From: Schistosoma mansoni
Lineage: Eukaryota > Platyhelminthes > Trematoda > Strigeidida > Schistosomatidae
Direction: 5' to 3'
NCBI RefSeq assembly: GCF_000237925.1
Contig: NW_017386090.1
Span: forward strand, 186,001 to 250,000
DNA length: 64,000 nucleotides
Position 1 is the stretch's first letter, and every line of letters begins with the position of its first letter. Both the position numbers and the translations under genes were made by a program. Below the pieces are notes generated by a model that had not been told where the DNA came from, ran no database searches, and saw only the letters and a list, made by a program, of their open reading frames with translations. Positions 1 through 12,788 of this stretch are shown piece by piece.

Positions 1-329
1 CGCTTAAACCGGGTTGGTGGATACGGAGAATCCACCTAGAGGAGTTAAGAAACCCTGATTCCAAACCAATGGTGCACATGGGCTGGCTCCGCGATCCTGA
101 GGGAACAAATGGCGTATGAATCAATCGTTGGTCACCGGCTACCATGAGACTGCATCTCCTTATGATGCTCCACTGCCTTGTGGATCAGACCTTTGGGTCA
201 AAGGCTCCGGGTGTGGCCCCCTAAGAAAACCACTTGCAGTATCACACAAATCGAATGAGATTTGTGTGGCACATACGTAGCTGGTGCCCCTTTGTACCAA
301 TATTTATATGTTTAAATAAATAAATAAAA
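1..329 (+). repeat. Family A retroposon, 5' end cut by the window edge
   Basis: Dispersed repeat of about 520 bp when full, recognised because closely similar sequence recurs at 10.8, 32.5, 37.1, 39.0, 61.2 and 63.9 kb. This copy ends in an AAATAAATAAATAAA tail at 312-328, typical of RNA-mediated insertion. It contains no tRNA-like A/B boxes that I can see, so it may be a 3' fragment of a LINE or a non-tRNA SINE. Confidence 0.8.
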
Positions 330-330
330 C

Positions 331-3300
331 TAGTGAGGTTACAGACACAGTCACTAGTTTTTAATTAAAACGACAGTCATAAACAATAACGGGCATTAAA
401 TGAGTAATAATGACACCAGAATAACTGATATTTTGTAGATCGATGGGAAAGTTATCGAATTTGAATTGTGTAGAAACAATCTGGTAAAAGTTAAGTTCTC
501 CATAAAGTGAATTCATCATTTCTTTTAAAAAGTGATAGTCAGTTGACAAAAAGTATCCTAATTTAAGTCTTAAATACTGTAAAATGACAAAAATCCAGTT
601 ACTGAATATTAGCATTTATGAAACATTCAAATGAAACAGTGAGTTATATTTTTTGAAAGCGATATTTCAAATGCTAACTCATATATTAACCATAAAAACA
701 AGAGTATTGATTAGATGTCTTCTTCATAGACTTCTCATTAGATGGTGTCAGAATGGTCGTTACACTCATGAATTTACATTAAGCCGTTATTAATTTTAAA
801 TTAAAATAATCTATGATGAAATTTGAATCTAATTGTGGAGCCATTGTAGAGCATTTGGTACTTTATAGGTGCACCTAAATTTCTCAGAGTACTATAGGGC
901 AATCATTGTCAGATGAGTTGAGTTGGCTCCACTGACAAATGTTAACTATGATTAAACTAACTGCACTTGTTCAATATTCCTTCTGGGATTCTATTGGTTC
1001 AGGATATAATAAAGTTCCAGTATGGAAACAAGTCCCTGTTCAAAAGCACTGAAATCAAGTCATATTACTGTGTTGAATAAGGCGTCTTACTACGAATTCA
1101 GGAAGTTTAACTCTAAGATAATTTACTGAATATACAACTATTACTCTATAATTCTTACACACCATGCAGGTTCATCCTCAAGGATAGGTTAGCACACTGA
1201 AAACAACCTACAGATATATCGTAGTTCGAGTTATATAATAAATGCTTTAGTGGCATGCAACTGGTTGTATTCAGTAAATTCCAGATGCAGTTAGTGAAGC
1301 AACATATATCGCATAATCTTATTGAAACAACTGAATTATTGAGAGCACTGTATCCACTGAGATTGATTGTACAGACCACTAATTAACATCGATTTTCTGA
1401 TTGGCTTAGCTGTTCCTACAATTTTCGTCGTGGTTCATTTGCATTTGAGAGATAAAACTGTTTGAATACATATCTAGGTAAATAACTGACCGATTAGGGT
1501 ATGAACACCCCAAAACCAGATTCTTGTACAAATGAAATCGAGCTATGACCCAGTTGAGAAATCAACCAATTCATTATGGAACTTGGATTTGACAATATCA
1601 CTTTGTTAACGGTCTACTCAGTTGTTATACTCTCTGAGAGACAAAGGTTTCCACCAATTTCATAAATACATAATCAAAATATTCTGTCTGTATTAATAAC
1701 TACGACACCACAATGTAGTGTGTATGTATGAGAATTCTACTTCTTCCTAAACTCACTAAGTTTTAGTTAAATGAATTATCAAAATATTCAAAGTCAGAAC
1801 CCTGGAGACTTATTTATTTTAATAGGTATGTATTCACAGTTACGAGGCATTTGGTCTTAAGTCCGAAATCGTCTTGGAGAAAAATAAAACTGTCATGAAT
1901 TCAACTTCTATGTGCCTGCTAAATATGTTTACTTAATAGAATCACCAAATTACTGAGTTCACTAACGATGAATTTGCTTTTGTCTCCAATAAGTGTGATG
2001 AAGCCAATTGGCCTGCGAAAGTTCTTTTGGCGCTCGACCTACACAATCAGAATATGAGAATAGTAAGCCGACTTACATTTTATCATGACTAAAAACCTCA
2101 TGATAACATGCTAGGAACAAGAGAACAATGCAACAGAAATAAGAAATTGTAATCCATAAATAACTAGGCCATTTGAAGTACAAAATTGAGTAAAAGATAA
2201 ATTACTAATTGTTAGTCGTGACAACTAAGTCGAATAAAAGGAGCATAGGGATGTCACAAAAAGAATATAACAATCCACTGTGAAGTAGTTCTTAAAGTTT
2301 GGGCTTTTCCATTTATTCGTCCGTGTCTAACAACATAAAACATTTATTTCTGAAAATATTTACTGTTATTGTTTTCTTGAGGTTTGAAATAGTGTGAGTT
2401 AATTGATTGCGCCGACTTCTTTACATAGTTTCAGTTTATTTAACAGTATGGCCTGCAGTCACTCTAACACAGAATTTATGTACACCTCAACATAGACTGG
2501 GTTAGAGGTGGAGTATACGAGACAATAGTTTCACGGGTCTGATTACTTTTTTGGAACGTGTTCTCGGCAGCAACACAAGTGAGTCAGCCATTCTACGCTA
2601 ACTGGATACATGAATACTACTAAATTTCTGCATCATTCAACATTAGAAATAAATTTCTCCCTGAAGACCTCTTTATAAGCACAGAATAATTGTTCTTTGG
2701 TTGGAATCAAACTATAATTAACCTTAAACTACAGTCGGTCTATGATAAAGTGTCACTTTTTGTAACAATCTATTATTTGCCGATTACAAAGCAGAGACTA
2801 CTCCAAACTTTGATTGTATGCAATATTCACATAGAGAGATTGATGCATAATACCTTAAGAACAGAGAATGCTTCTTAGTTTTTCTTAAATCAGTAGCTTT
2901 TTAGTAGCCTACTAGTTATGAGGATTAATTAAACATTTTTAACCACCCGATATTTATTCTCTACCATCAGTCTATTCAATAGAAATTTCACTTCACTATT
3001 CTTGTGAGGCTGTACTAGGTTTCAACGGTCAAACCTATCATAGGTACAGGGAATTCAACCTCGAAGAAAAGTGAGACCGCCAGAAAATATAAGTTAAGCG
3101 TCAGACTAATATTCATAGCAGTTGACACATAGATTTGAGGAAACACGAGACAGACAATATAATTTCATTTCACGTTAGATAATGGTTATATATACGGATG
3201 TATAAAATTCGATGAAAATTGGACTGTTTATAAAATTCAGACTAATAACTTATGGATTTCCATACTGGTTTTCTTTCAACTGATGTACGGAACCGATTGA

Positions 3301-3620
3301 CATGGAGATATAAATATGTTATCGAGTGAAACAAACATTTTCTCTCGTACCAGCGGTTAAAAATGTAGCTGATAAGTTGAAATTAAATTCACACTCTTAG
3401 TTACTACATGTAATATTATGTGTACAGAGTTCACTATTGAGTAAAAGCACTGTGAAACACACTTGTCGTACAAGGGCTTAGTAATTCTACAATAAATAAA
3501 TACTGATAGTTTAATGAGAAAGTGTTTACTAAAATAGTTAACATTTGGTGAACTTTCGTGGTTATAGGCTTAAAAAAATACTGCGGACATAGCTGTCAAA
3601 CACTCATGAAGGTTTATATA
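331..3620. other. Mostly unassigned AT-rich sequence
   Basis: Apart from one candidate exon at its left end, I recognise no gene or known repeat here. A minus-strand open stretch at 1155-1379 is not supported by convincing splice sites or similarity. Confidence 0.5.
361..576 (-). CDS. Possible terminal coding exon, product unrecognised
   Basis: On the minus strand a good 3' splice site (GTCATTTTACAG, the AG ending just above 576) is followed by an open frame of 71 codons and a TAA stop. The peptide begins YLRLKLGYFL, is non-repetitive, and contains an aromatic-rich part (FYQIV, FKFDNFPIDL) that reads more like protein than random AT-rich DNA. Downstream on the same strand lies a family A retroposon. 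I cannot name the family, and no partner exon is assigned upstream, so it could be chance. It is kept because of the splice site and the composition. Confidence 0.3.
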   Translation of the reverse strand, partial: YLRLKLGYFLSTDYHFLKEMMNSLYGELNFYQIVSTQFKFDNFPIDLQNISYSGVIITHLMPVIVYDCRFN

Positions 3621-3621
3621 G

Positions 3622-3762
3622 TTGAGATCATGGGTCGATTGAAGCTAGACCACCATGGAAAACCTGGAAACACTGGAAGGCCGTTTCGTCCTATTGTGGA
3701 ACTCCTCAGCAGTGCGCATTCACGATCCAGCCTCGCAAGATTCGGACCCAGAACCTGGAACT
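3622..3762 (-). repeat. Hammerhead SINE, subfamily B, partial
   Basis: Minus-strand copy of a tRNA-like/hammerhead SINE. Read on the minus strand it has a decayed B-box region, then a hammerhead-like segment (3671-3717) with CTGAGGAG and GGACGAAAC, then the family's 3' part ending near 3622. The cleavage-site triplet reads TTC rather than GTC, so self-cleavage is doubtful. The tRNA-like 5' part is mostly missing. Confidence 0.8.
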
Positions 3763-3764
3763 GA

Positions 3765-6700
3765 TGTGTTTAACAAAATTGACACTATACAAGTTTGAAA
3801 AATGGAAAAAAAACAAAGCACTACTTCTATCAGGAAAAACGCAATCTTACACGAATTCGCGAAATTTCATTATTGATGAGGTAGACTGATAAATCACAAC
3901 TTAAATCAGAGGATACGCTTAAACTACGAATATGAGTCTGAAAAGTATTGACTTACGTAGATTCTTGGTGCCGAAGTACGACAATTAAGTTATTTCAGAA
4001 AGTACTTATCTGACCAAATAAACAGTCACATCACACTAAGATATACAATCAAGTAACTACAGCTCATAAGGCAAAATAAAGTTGTTGTGATATTTAACGC
4101 AAGTTAAGTAAACTATCTAGTAAATTGATAACTTCTCAAATAAATCACTGAGCTTTAATATAAAACAGCGGAATTCCATAGGAGTAATACGAACAATACT
4201 GAAATCAATAAAAGATGTTATATATTTAGTAAGCGCAATATGAACACTGTACATATACACGTAAGTAGAACGGATGCAAATTAACTAATGTTACGAATAG
4301 TTATGATAACAAGACAACAGGAGAATTATATTCAGATCCTTTAAAAATAATCATTATTTTAAGAGAAAAACAGGAAATAAATCCTAATGACATAACTGCA
4401 TACACATATACAAAAAAGGGGATAGAATTGCAAAAAGGTGAAGATGACATTGAAGATTATATATAAAAGAATGAACAATCTACAATGACATCTTTATATT
4501 GCAATTTCATTATTTCGTAGGTAAAGGAGATAGAAAAAAGTATTGTCCTGAATAAGTGTTGTTTTACAGGAGTAACCTGATAGGTTATTGTTTATAAGTT
4601 GAATGCCAACAGAATAGGTTGTGAAAAAATGAGGCGTGATGATTGCATTTCCCCAGGATGAACACAATGATACATGAATTCGGAGCAATGAGGAAAAAAA
4701 TAGGGATAAATAATCAGACGTAAATCAACTTAAAAGAACTAAGATAATGAAAAATTAATTATTCAGTTATTAGTAAAATTCATTGTAGTGATGGAAATGA
4801 GGGAGTACTTTCATTGAGCCATATCTAAATCAAAAGACATGGTACTTGTAAATTAAATATAAGATCTATTAATTAATAGAAGTTAGGAAATTACCATAGT
4901 AGATGACCTTCCAGTTGTTAGGATGCTCATACCCAGTTTGATATTAGAAAACAAAGTAATCAAGCAACTTACTCCAAGAATTCACTATTGCACATTGATG
5001 CTAGTGATTGGGGAAAGATTTGATAGAGATCAATGATGGACACCGTCTAACAAGAAGTTTCCCTGTTCATTAAAAGAACATATCATAGGAGTATGGCACA
5101 TAGCTGGTTTATTGCTGTCTAAAGGATCACTAAAGTGATATTATGCAAGGTAAAAGTGAACGATGTAGTCACTTGACTGAATTTTCCATACATAGTACGC
5201 GGTTTTGCTTATTAAGTTGTGGACCTGTAGTGATTTACATGGTTGATTCATATTACATATGTCTAAGTAGTGACTGGCATTAGGTTGATGAGAAGAAACA
5301 TGTAGGTCAGCGAATGAATTGAACTTATCCATACTTCTTAGTAAGATGATCATTGACCTTAAATGTGATTAGTAGCTGAAAATGAAACTTGAAATTGTTC
5401 TGTATAGTTGTATAACTACACTGTTTAGCTCATAGTTCTTCATAATTAACTACTTCTTACTTCATCTCTCTTTACTAATCTAATTCAAATCACTTTTCTC
5501 ATCATGGTATGCTACAAAATTGTTGCAATATAAATTGACTTATTAATATATTTAGAGCCATCTTACTGTTGTGCTAGATAAACAAGGAAATAGAATCAAC
5601 AGTATTCTTTTCCATGAGGTTTTAATTTAAAGAAGTTTTATATTGAATATTGTGTATATCTGGTAGTTGAATAAATGGATAAACGATTACAGTAAATATA
5701 TTAATATAAACAATGAGAATAAATATAAAGGTCAATCTTATGAAAATCAGAATGAATTAATAAAAAGATTTATCAATCAGCTATAATGAACGTAGAGACT
5801 GGTAAAAATTTGTGTTAGCGCTAGTTTTCATACTGATATGAGTGAGGTTGTTGAACAAGACTGATTCCCATCTTTAAGCCAATTAAGATATAGATAGAAT
5901 TACTGACCAACTAGTAAGGACTAAGTAAATAAATGTTCGAGAGTTGAGATTATTTGTGTAAGATATCCAACTAAAGTAGTATGAATGGGTTACTCTACAG
6001 ATAACGAATAATCGGTCGAAAATGAATAGCAAGATCACTAAGTGATTTTCCACTTCTGACTGTTGTAACAGTCAATGTGACAGGTACAAATATTGTTTGG
6101 TTGCTATTTAAACGTGAACGAGTAGAATTAATAAGAAAGAACAGTTATTTAGTGTAATATAGATACAGTAACTGGATTTAAACGAACTAAGAAAAACCCA
6201 CTTAAAGTGTAGTTGATTTGACCCTAGTATTCCAGCAGATGAACTTCATTACTTAGAAGTTTACAGATAATTAAAGTTTGAGTTACCCAAATTACAGTAG
6301 ATAAAATGAGGTTTGGACATGAGATCCATTGACTGAAAGTTTGATGTCCAAGCTATACTAAACTACAGATCCATTATGTTTTTTTGATCAAAAAAGAAAA
6401 CAATATTTGTAAACCCAACAATTTAGAAATTCTATGGGTGACGGACATATGAAGATTACTGTTGACATCATATGAAACTAAACTTTTGTTGTCAGTGGCT
6501 GCACAATACTAAAAGAGTTATATAAGGTTGAAATTGAATTTCTCCAACTTAATATTTAGATAAATTGTTATGAAGTCTAACCTAACAGATTTACATAGAG
6601 TCAGGATTTACCAAAGAAACAACAAGTTGTTAACAGATCGTGAAGTCTATTACTACTCAACTTTTTTTTCGGGGGGGGGGGGTTGGGGAATGAGTAGTAA

Positions 6701-6941
6701 ATAATAAGCTTTTGATTGGTGCTTCCAAAGTGGAAAGTTGACTGCTTTTCCGATGATTTTATTGTTGACTATATTTAGTTTTATATCGATAAACACTTCA
6801 ATAATAGTTTATATACTATTTTTTATGAAATTTTCATAAACCCATATTGATTACACCTAGATTGGAGCTTACAGATTTGTTTAAGACAAATTAATTTAAA
6901 AAAGATCGCTAACGAAGTAACTACTATGCAAAATGTAGTGC

Positions 6942-6942
<1 letters not shown>
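3765..6942. other. Unassigned AT-rich sequence with a G12 run
   Basis: No gene or repeat family recognised. A run of 12 G at 6671-6682 follows eight T, a slippage-prone tract. The left end of the ZRANB2 3' untranslated region probably lies in its last few hundred bases; a minus-strand AATAAA at 6763-6758 is a candidate polyadenylation signal. Confidence 0.5.

Positions 6943-6976
<34 letters not shown>
6943..6976. repeat. TA microsatellite
   Basis: About 17 TA units just downstream of the ZRANB2 stop codon on the minus strand, so probably within its 3' untranslated region. Confidence 0.95.
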
Positions 6977-6977
<1 letters not shown>

Positions 6978-7070
6978 TATCATATTAAGCGACACGGAGC
7001 GTCGAGATTATATTAGAGATTGGCACTGCTCTCTGTACCGAACACCAACCGATCGTATTGTTGTTGTCCA

Positions 7071-10000
7071 TTATTGTTTTTTTCGTTTGTGGTTTACATG
7101 AGTTGAGCTGTCACTATCATTGTCTGCATTTCCGTTGTTAGGATGAGATCTTTTGCTATTGGATTGACTTTCGGGTTTGGAAGATGCTTCACTGTGGGAA
7201 CTGAAATTATAATAAGCAAGGTATGAGACATTTTGAGTACAACACGATTAAAAACTTAATATAATAATTACATAAGAGATAATAAACCATAAATTAAGCG
7301 TAGGGCACAAAATTACGAGACAACAGGGTAAAATTTAGCCGGATGATGATGATATGATGTGATAGAATAGAGTTTTGATATCATTATCAAGCTTGTTGAT
7401 GACTAAACAAAAGTAGATTTGTTCAAAAAGTCAACAAACACAGTATCAATTTAACGCTAAACACAAACCATATATGAATCTTAATCAAACAAACTAACTA
7501 ACTCCAGTACCTTCACCTAACATGAAATTTTTAAAAAAAACATTTACTGATTATTCCACGCAAATAAATATTTGTACAAATGCACTCTATTGGTAGACTA
7601 CTACTATGAAATTACACACTAGAGTCACAGAACGCATCATTTTTACATAAAAGAACATTTAAAAACACCAACAGAACATTGAAGCATATTTTAATATCAA
7701 TAAAACGATAATTCAATTATCAGAAGGGGTTTTGTGGAGATTCAGTATTTTCATAGTTGAAAGCGTGAGTCAATTGAAGCTAGACTCAACAGTGCGCATC
7801 CACGATCCCATAATAGGACGAAACGGCCGTCCAGTGCTTCCAGGTTTTCCATGGTGATCTAGCTTCAATTGACTCATGATTTCAACTAAGATAATTCAAT
7901 CACTACATTATGTAAAATAAAAGGGGTTCATACAAAGTTAGCATTATTTAGGCGAAAAATTCTAACAAATAAGAAAAAATATCATCAATAATTGGATAAG
8001 TAAATAATATAACAGACATATTGATTAATAGCTACACAACATATATACCAATGGGCGTGGAAAGATATCAGTATGAATTTAACTGGAAATATATGTAAAC
8101 CACAAACTGAAGAAACAATAAACAGACATATCAATATGGAATCAATCTATCAAATTATGGAGGAGAGGTCAACTAATGATACTAAGCAAAACAGTCGCTA
8201 ACAATGTAAGTGCACATATCAGCAAAAGTCATGGAGGACAAACTTAAAATTTACAAATTTGAGTTTGATATTGGCGTCGTTCAGAGTAACTTTAGGAGTT
8301 TTACGCAAATTATCTAGCTCAGAAAACCCAAATATTCACTTACAATACTTGAAGATTGGTTGGTATTAGCTGAACTAGTTCCCTAGCGTTACGCCAGTTA
8401 TATTAGCAATCTCTAACCACTATAGATTAATGACTTCTTCGATTTGTTGAACTATTCTATCAAAATGTCTGTTGAAGAAGGGTGTACATAAAGTGTGTTA
8501 ACATCTTGAAGGCTTTGTATACAAATACCTCAGGCAAAATGATGGTATAAAACCACCTCACCACTGATCCACTCAAGCAGTGGGGTTAGGCAGGTTTCTC
8601 TAATCTTGCCATTTCTCTCCAACTTTGCTATCGGCTACGTTCTGGAAACATCTCTGATGGAAGTAGATAATGATGGTGCGAACTCATTACCTAGGGAAAG
8701 ACTTTTTGACTTTAGTATGACGATGATATTTTCTTACTGTGAGATGAGTCAAACTATATAAATCGCACTCAATCAGTTGGTAATCAATGCCCGTAGGTAT
8801 GGCATGTGCTTTGCACTTTCCAAAGTGGACCTCCTGGTAGGTCAATTCCCGAAAATTCAGATGACAAGACCGTTATTTCCAGCAGTAGGTCTATGATGAA
8901 GTTGAACAAAAATGGAGATAGTGGACAGCCTTGACGGACACCACCTTAGGTTGCAAAATCAGATGACAGTTCACTATAAGCTCTGACTCGACTAGTAGTG
9001 TTCGAGTAAAGAGCCTTCACCATATAGGTTTTAACGCTAAAATCTAAATAGTACAGCTCAATCAACCAAACGAATAGCCAGTATTCTGATGGACTAATTT
9101 ATGTATCTAAATAAATCAATGAAGCAGTTTTTTACTTCTAATGGTAGGTTAGTTGATTATTACTCCTGTAAGGATACTGAACACCTTGGGATTCCAAATA
9201 CATTTTCAACCTTGCTGAATTCATTAATAACATCAGTCATAGCTACTGAGATGGAGTAAATAACCTGCTTTTCGGTTGCTTCCGTTAATACTTTTACTTA
9301 CATGAGTTGTTTAATAACCGTTAACGAAGTCACTAAAACTCTGCGGTTTTTTCCACTTGGTTATTAACATCTAAGACTACCTTATGGAGACTATATATAT
9401 TATACGATATCAGCAAACAGCCTTTAAAAACGTCTTAAATTCTGAGATTCATACATAATAAAAATACCAATCAATGAAACGACAGAAACTTAATCGGTTA
9501 AAATAAATCAACCTGAGCACACAAATCGATTTCCTTAAATATAAAATATTTTAAATTCAAAATACCTTGATGATGAGTCAGAGTGTGAGGTCTGGCTAGA
9601 AGATGAAGAAGAATCAGAGTCTGAATCCGAGGAAGATGAGTGACTATGACTTCGTGATTTGTTTTTTGCAGCTTTTTGTGGAGATGCAGGTTCTCGTTGA
9701 TTTGATAACTCATCACCCGAATCGTTGTTTTCTGCTCCCCAAATATCATACTTTGAGAGATCAGCATCATCGCCAGAATCTTCATCCTCACTATCATCAC
9801 CTTTATTATTGCCATTTTCGTCCTCATCATCTTTATCACGAACTCGTGTAACAGAATTGTTACCAAAATTAGACGGGTCATGGTTGCTGGGTTGTTCACT
9901 TTGATTTTTCCGGAAACTTTTCTTTTTGCGACCGAATTCATCAAACTCATCATCTGAGTCTCTGCGTTCTCTGTATTCAACTACCTCATCGCGCTCCATA

Positions 10001-12169
10001 AACCCTCCACCATAACCTGTTCTTTCTCCTTGTACGTCGATCTTCGATCCGTTGCACACGTTGCAAGTACTTCGACGTGCCCAGTTGATATTTCCACATC
10101 TATGAAAAATGTTTAAGGAATGGACTGAGATTAAACGATGAAGATGTGAAATAAGTCAACATTTATCTACTGTATAAAGCACTGTGAATTAAAAAAGATG
10201 TGTAAAATTCTACACTCTAAACTGTGGACGATTAAGGGTTAGAACACTTTCAAAATATTTTAAGAAAGGAATTCAAAAAATAAACTTTAAAACTAGTCCA
10301 GCTGATTAACGTGTGTACTTATAATGAGAAGAATATTTAAAGAGGAAAAGGATAAAAGTAGGAAGCTATATAGCAAATTACGATTTTATGTACAAGTTAT
10401 AAGACGTGTAATTTAAGTATTTCACTTACTAAGTCCTAATCAGTTGAGTGAAGCGAATACGGGACTAGGAACTATTCCAGAAGCAATTGAATTAGAAAAG
10501 CTGATTATTATGGAAGTTCGAGATATTTTGCCAACTTATTTGAACACATAGTCAGTCAGTCAGCTACAACGTAGGACTAGGCACAAATATGCATCGGTCC
10601 AAATTGTCATACCTCGTTAGCACAACAAGATGAACACCGAATTCATAGTAGTTAATTTAGTGGTGGTAATATATAAAAGAAAGGTTGTATACAAGGATAT
10701 AGTACAGGAAGGAATAACGTTATGAAGCAATTTTAATCTCAAGGTTTAAGGGATCGATTCTGAGCCATGTCACCTAGAGTCTCCAACCATTGGTTACGAT
10801 AGTCACGCAGACAATTTGAACACAGAAATATTGGTACAAAGGGACACCAGATACATATGCGCCACACAAATCACATGAATTGAGTGTGACTTGTGATACT
10901 GCTTGGGTGGCCAGACCAAAGGTGGTTTTTCTTAGGGGGCCACACTCGGGGCTTTCGACCTGAAGTTCTAATCCACAAAGCAGTGGAGCAACAATAGGAG
11001 ATGCAGTCCCATGGTAGCCGGTGACCAATAATTGGTTCATATGCCATCTGTTCCATCAGGTTAAGGGAGCCCATACGCACCACTGGTTTGGGGTCAGGGC
11101 TTTCCAACTTTTCTAGGTGGACTTTCCGTGTCCACTAACCCGGTTAAAACTCTGGATATTCGCTTTTTATCTTCTTAATTTTGTAAACACCCCTGGTGCG
11201 AGAAGGCAGTGAGCAGGACTTCCCTGACAGTGGCTGTATATGCGTGGCCATGTAAGAGCATTTCGAGGAGAGCTGACTCTCCCCACCACCAAATTCAAGG
11301 CCTGCTGTCCTTAATTTAATTGGGTCGTCCATAAATTGTGGTCTCGCTGTTATTACTAAGCCCGACAGACGTTACATTGAGTTGGGTATATGTGAGGGGT
11401 GGGTTAATTTACACAATGAAGTTCACCTAAGATCCCATTCTGTGTGGCAGAATGCTCGCCTCAAACATAAGACGATGAGATATAGGAACGAACTGATCAG
11501 ATTTTAGAAAGTACGTGCTCAACATTTATATAGCTACATTTGGTGGACACGGAAAGTTACATAGTGCTGCATTATAACTGAAGTCAGTTCGTGGTAAAAG
11601 CCGTGACACAAATTTCTTATTCTGAATCATAACCCCGATTTCTGACTTTATTTTCTACAGTCACTTATAGAATAGCATAAGCTTGTTTTCATACATTGGT
11701 ACCATCCATGAAAAGTCAATAAAAGCAAATAACCGAAACTTGGGTTTAGCAGAACTGAGTGTGATGAGTCGAATTTCCTGAAGGATGGAAAACCATGAGC
11801 AATCTTGTTACGGAGACGTTACATAAACTTATTTACGACGAAGTAACGTTTTATAATGAGTAGCCATTAAGGTGACACCGAACTACAGCACGTGGCTGCA
11901 CTCGAAATCATTAAAGATTTTCGTCACGCACTTACGTCTTACAAATCCAATCATCTGGACTGAAAAGACCTTTGCTTTTTTCGGCTAGTTGTTTCCCGAC
12001 CTCTAAACCAGCATTACCTGGGGCCACAAATTTCCTAGGCTTGTCACAGCGGTTGCACTTGTCCCTTTTAGCAAAATTCACATTTTTACATCTAAAAACT
12101 TATTTTTGAAGGTTGGTAATCTTACTTCGGATTACTACAAACCCAATCTTCTTTTGATGAGCGAGACAT
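7071..12169 (-). CDS. ZRANB2: ZRANB2-like splicing factor (two RanBP2-type zinc fingers), four exons
   Basis: Minus-strand coding exons are 12169-12126, 12091-11936, 10099-9566 and 7200-7071. All introns are GT-AG, the phases agree, and the total is 864 nt (287 aa). The first intron is a 34-bp micro-intron. Zinc finger 1 has W9, C11, C16, C27, C30; zinc finger 2 has W63, C65, C68, C79, C82. Both carry the N-x-N-(F/W)-A-(K/R)-R signature. A family-typical RTGYGGGF...DEFGRKKK block follows, then an acidic part with DDADLSKYDIWG, a Ser/Asp-rich stretch, and a basic end KRKKQ. In vertebrates ZRANB2 is a nuclear protein whose fingers bind GGU-containing single-stranded RNA and affect splice-site choice. 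The last two introns (1.8 and 2.4 kb) hold RTE, family A and SINE insertions. ATG at 12169 is chosen because it starts MSRSSKEDW right before finger 1. An extra small exon in the last intron cannot be excluded. Confidence 0.93.
7753..7889 (+). repeat. Mirror-image hammerhead SINE (subfamily B) in ZRANB2 intron 3
   Basis: The left part (7753-7808) is minus-strand SINE: the tail region directly joined to the segment before the hammerhead core. The right part (7806-7889) is plus-strand SINE from AATAGGACGAAAC through the cleavage GTC to the tail. The two arms face each other and share the tail sequence (TAGCTTCAATTGACTC and its reverse complement). Confidence 0.75.
8570..8860 (+). mobile_element. 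RTE-like LINE reverse-transcriptase fragment
   Basis: The plus-strand translation gives SGVRQ, then PFLFNFAI, then a decayed catalytic region followed by ALNQLVINARRYGMCFA, which are RTE reverse-transcriptase blocks. It lies in ZRANB2 intron 3, antisense to the host gene. The usual YADD motif is not intact. Confidence 0.7.
8885..9360 (-). mobile_element. RTE-like LINE reverse-transcriptase fragment, opposite strand
   Basis: Read on the minus strand: a region ending ...VKALYSNTTSRVRAY, then GGVRQGCPLSPFLFNFII, a standard RTE block. At least one stop interrupts it. It sits head to head with the plus-strand fragment at 8570-8860, and both carry the VRQ...SPFLFNF block, so two copies or an inversion are involved. 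Confidence 0.7.
10548..10790 (-). mobile_element. RTE-like LINE 3' end in ZRANB2 intron 2
   Basis: Minus-strand copy of the 3' untranslated region also seen at 31290-31548, ending in a TGACTGACTGAC-type tail at its low-coordinate end. The two share the block CCACCACTAAATTAACTAC and the GTGTTCATCTTGTTGTGC block. Confidence 0.8.
10811..11290 (-). repeat. Family A retroposon, nearly full
   Basis: Minus-strand copy, diverged, in ZRANB2 intron 2. The 3' end (CCAATATTTCTGTGTTC on the minus strand) is at the low-coordinate end and lacks a long A-rich tail. The 5' end fades near the AGTCAGCTCTCC region. Confidence 0.8.
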
Positions 12170-12459
12170 AGATGTGCAGCGTTAACAACTGTAATCCCGC
12201 AATTAGCTGTTCGTATACTTAAACACCATTAGGTGTAATAAACTGTATAATTTTATTATCAGTGAAACCCTACATCTTCTGATTATTTTCTTAAACTTAG
12301 ACTTCCTCATCCTTTGATGAATATCAGAAATGTATAAGACCTTCAGAATAAACAGTAATTTTCACGTTTATTTATTGAATTAGAAATCTCATGAAAAATG
12401 TCCACCGTGACAACTCGTTGGGAACATATTGTTCGAGAAGGTATATTTTTAATATACTA

Positions 12460-12788
12460 TGGTCTTATATGTTCAAAACAATACAAATTCTTGTCGTATC
12501 TGGTTATCCAATGAGTGATCAATGAATTCTTGATTACAGACAGTTTGAGCAACTACCCAGTCCTCAGTAATAGAAACTTAATTGCCTGGTATTTTTATCC
12601 GGAAGATCTTACCCACTGAGAAGGATTTGGTCGTTAGTAGTTGAAAGGAATAAGAAGCACGGCATAACCACTGGCGATCTGGTGCAGATGCGTGACCGGG
12701 CACTTCAGCATGGGTGTGTCGCGTAAAACTAATAAGGTCGTCGGAGACTTACAGAACTATTTATTTTGAGGATTGGCTTACCGCTACA
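12460..12788 (-). repeat. LTR of an old Ty3/gypsy element
   Basis: Minus-strand LTR of about 329 bp beginning TGTAGCGG at 12788, immediately after a purine tract (AGGAGGAGGAGTGAGC on the minus strand). It shares the start, a GCATCTGCACCAGATC block and the length with the 326-bp LTRs of the younger element at 14.35-18.25 kb, so it belongs to a related family. The far end is estimated by analogy. Confidence 0.6.
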
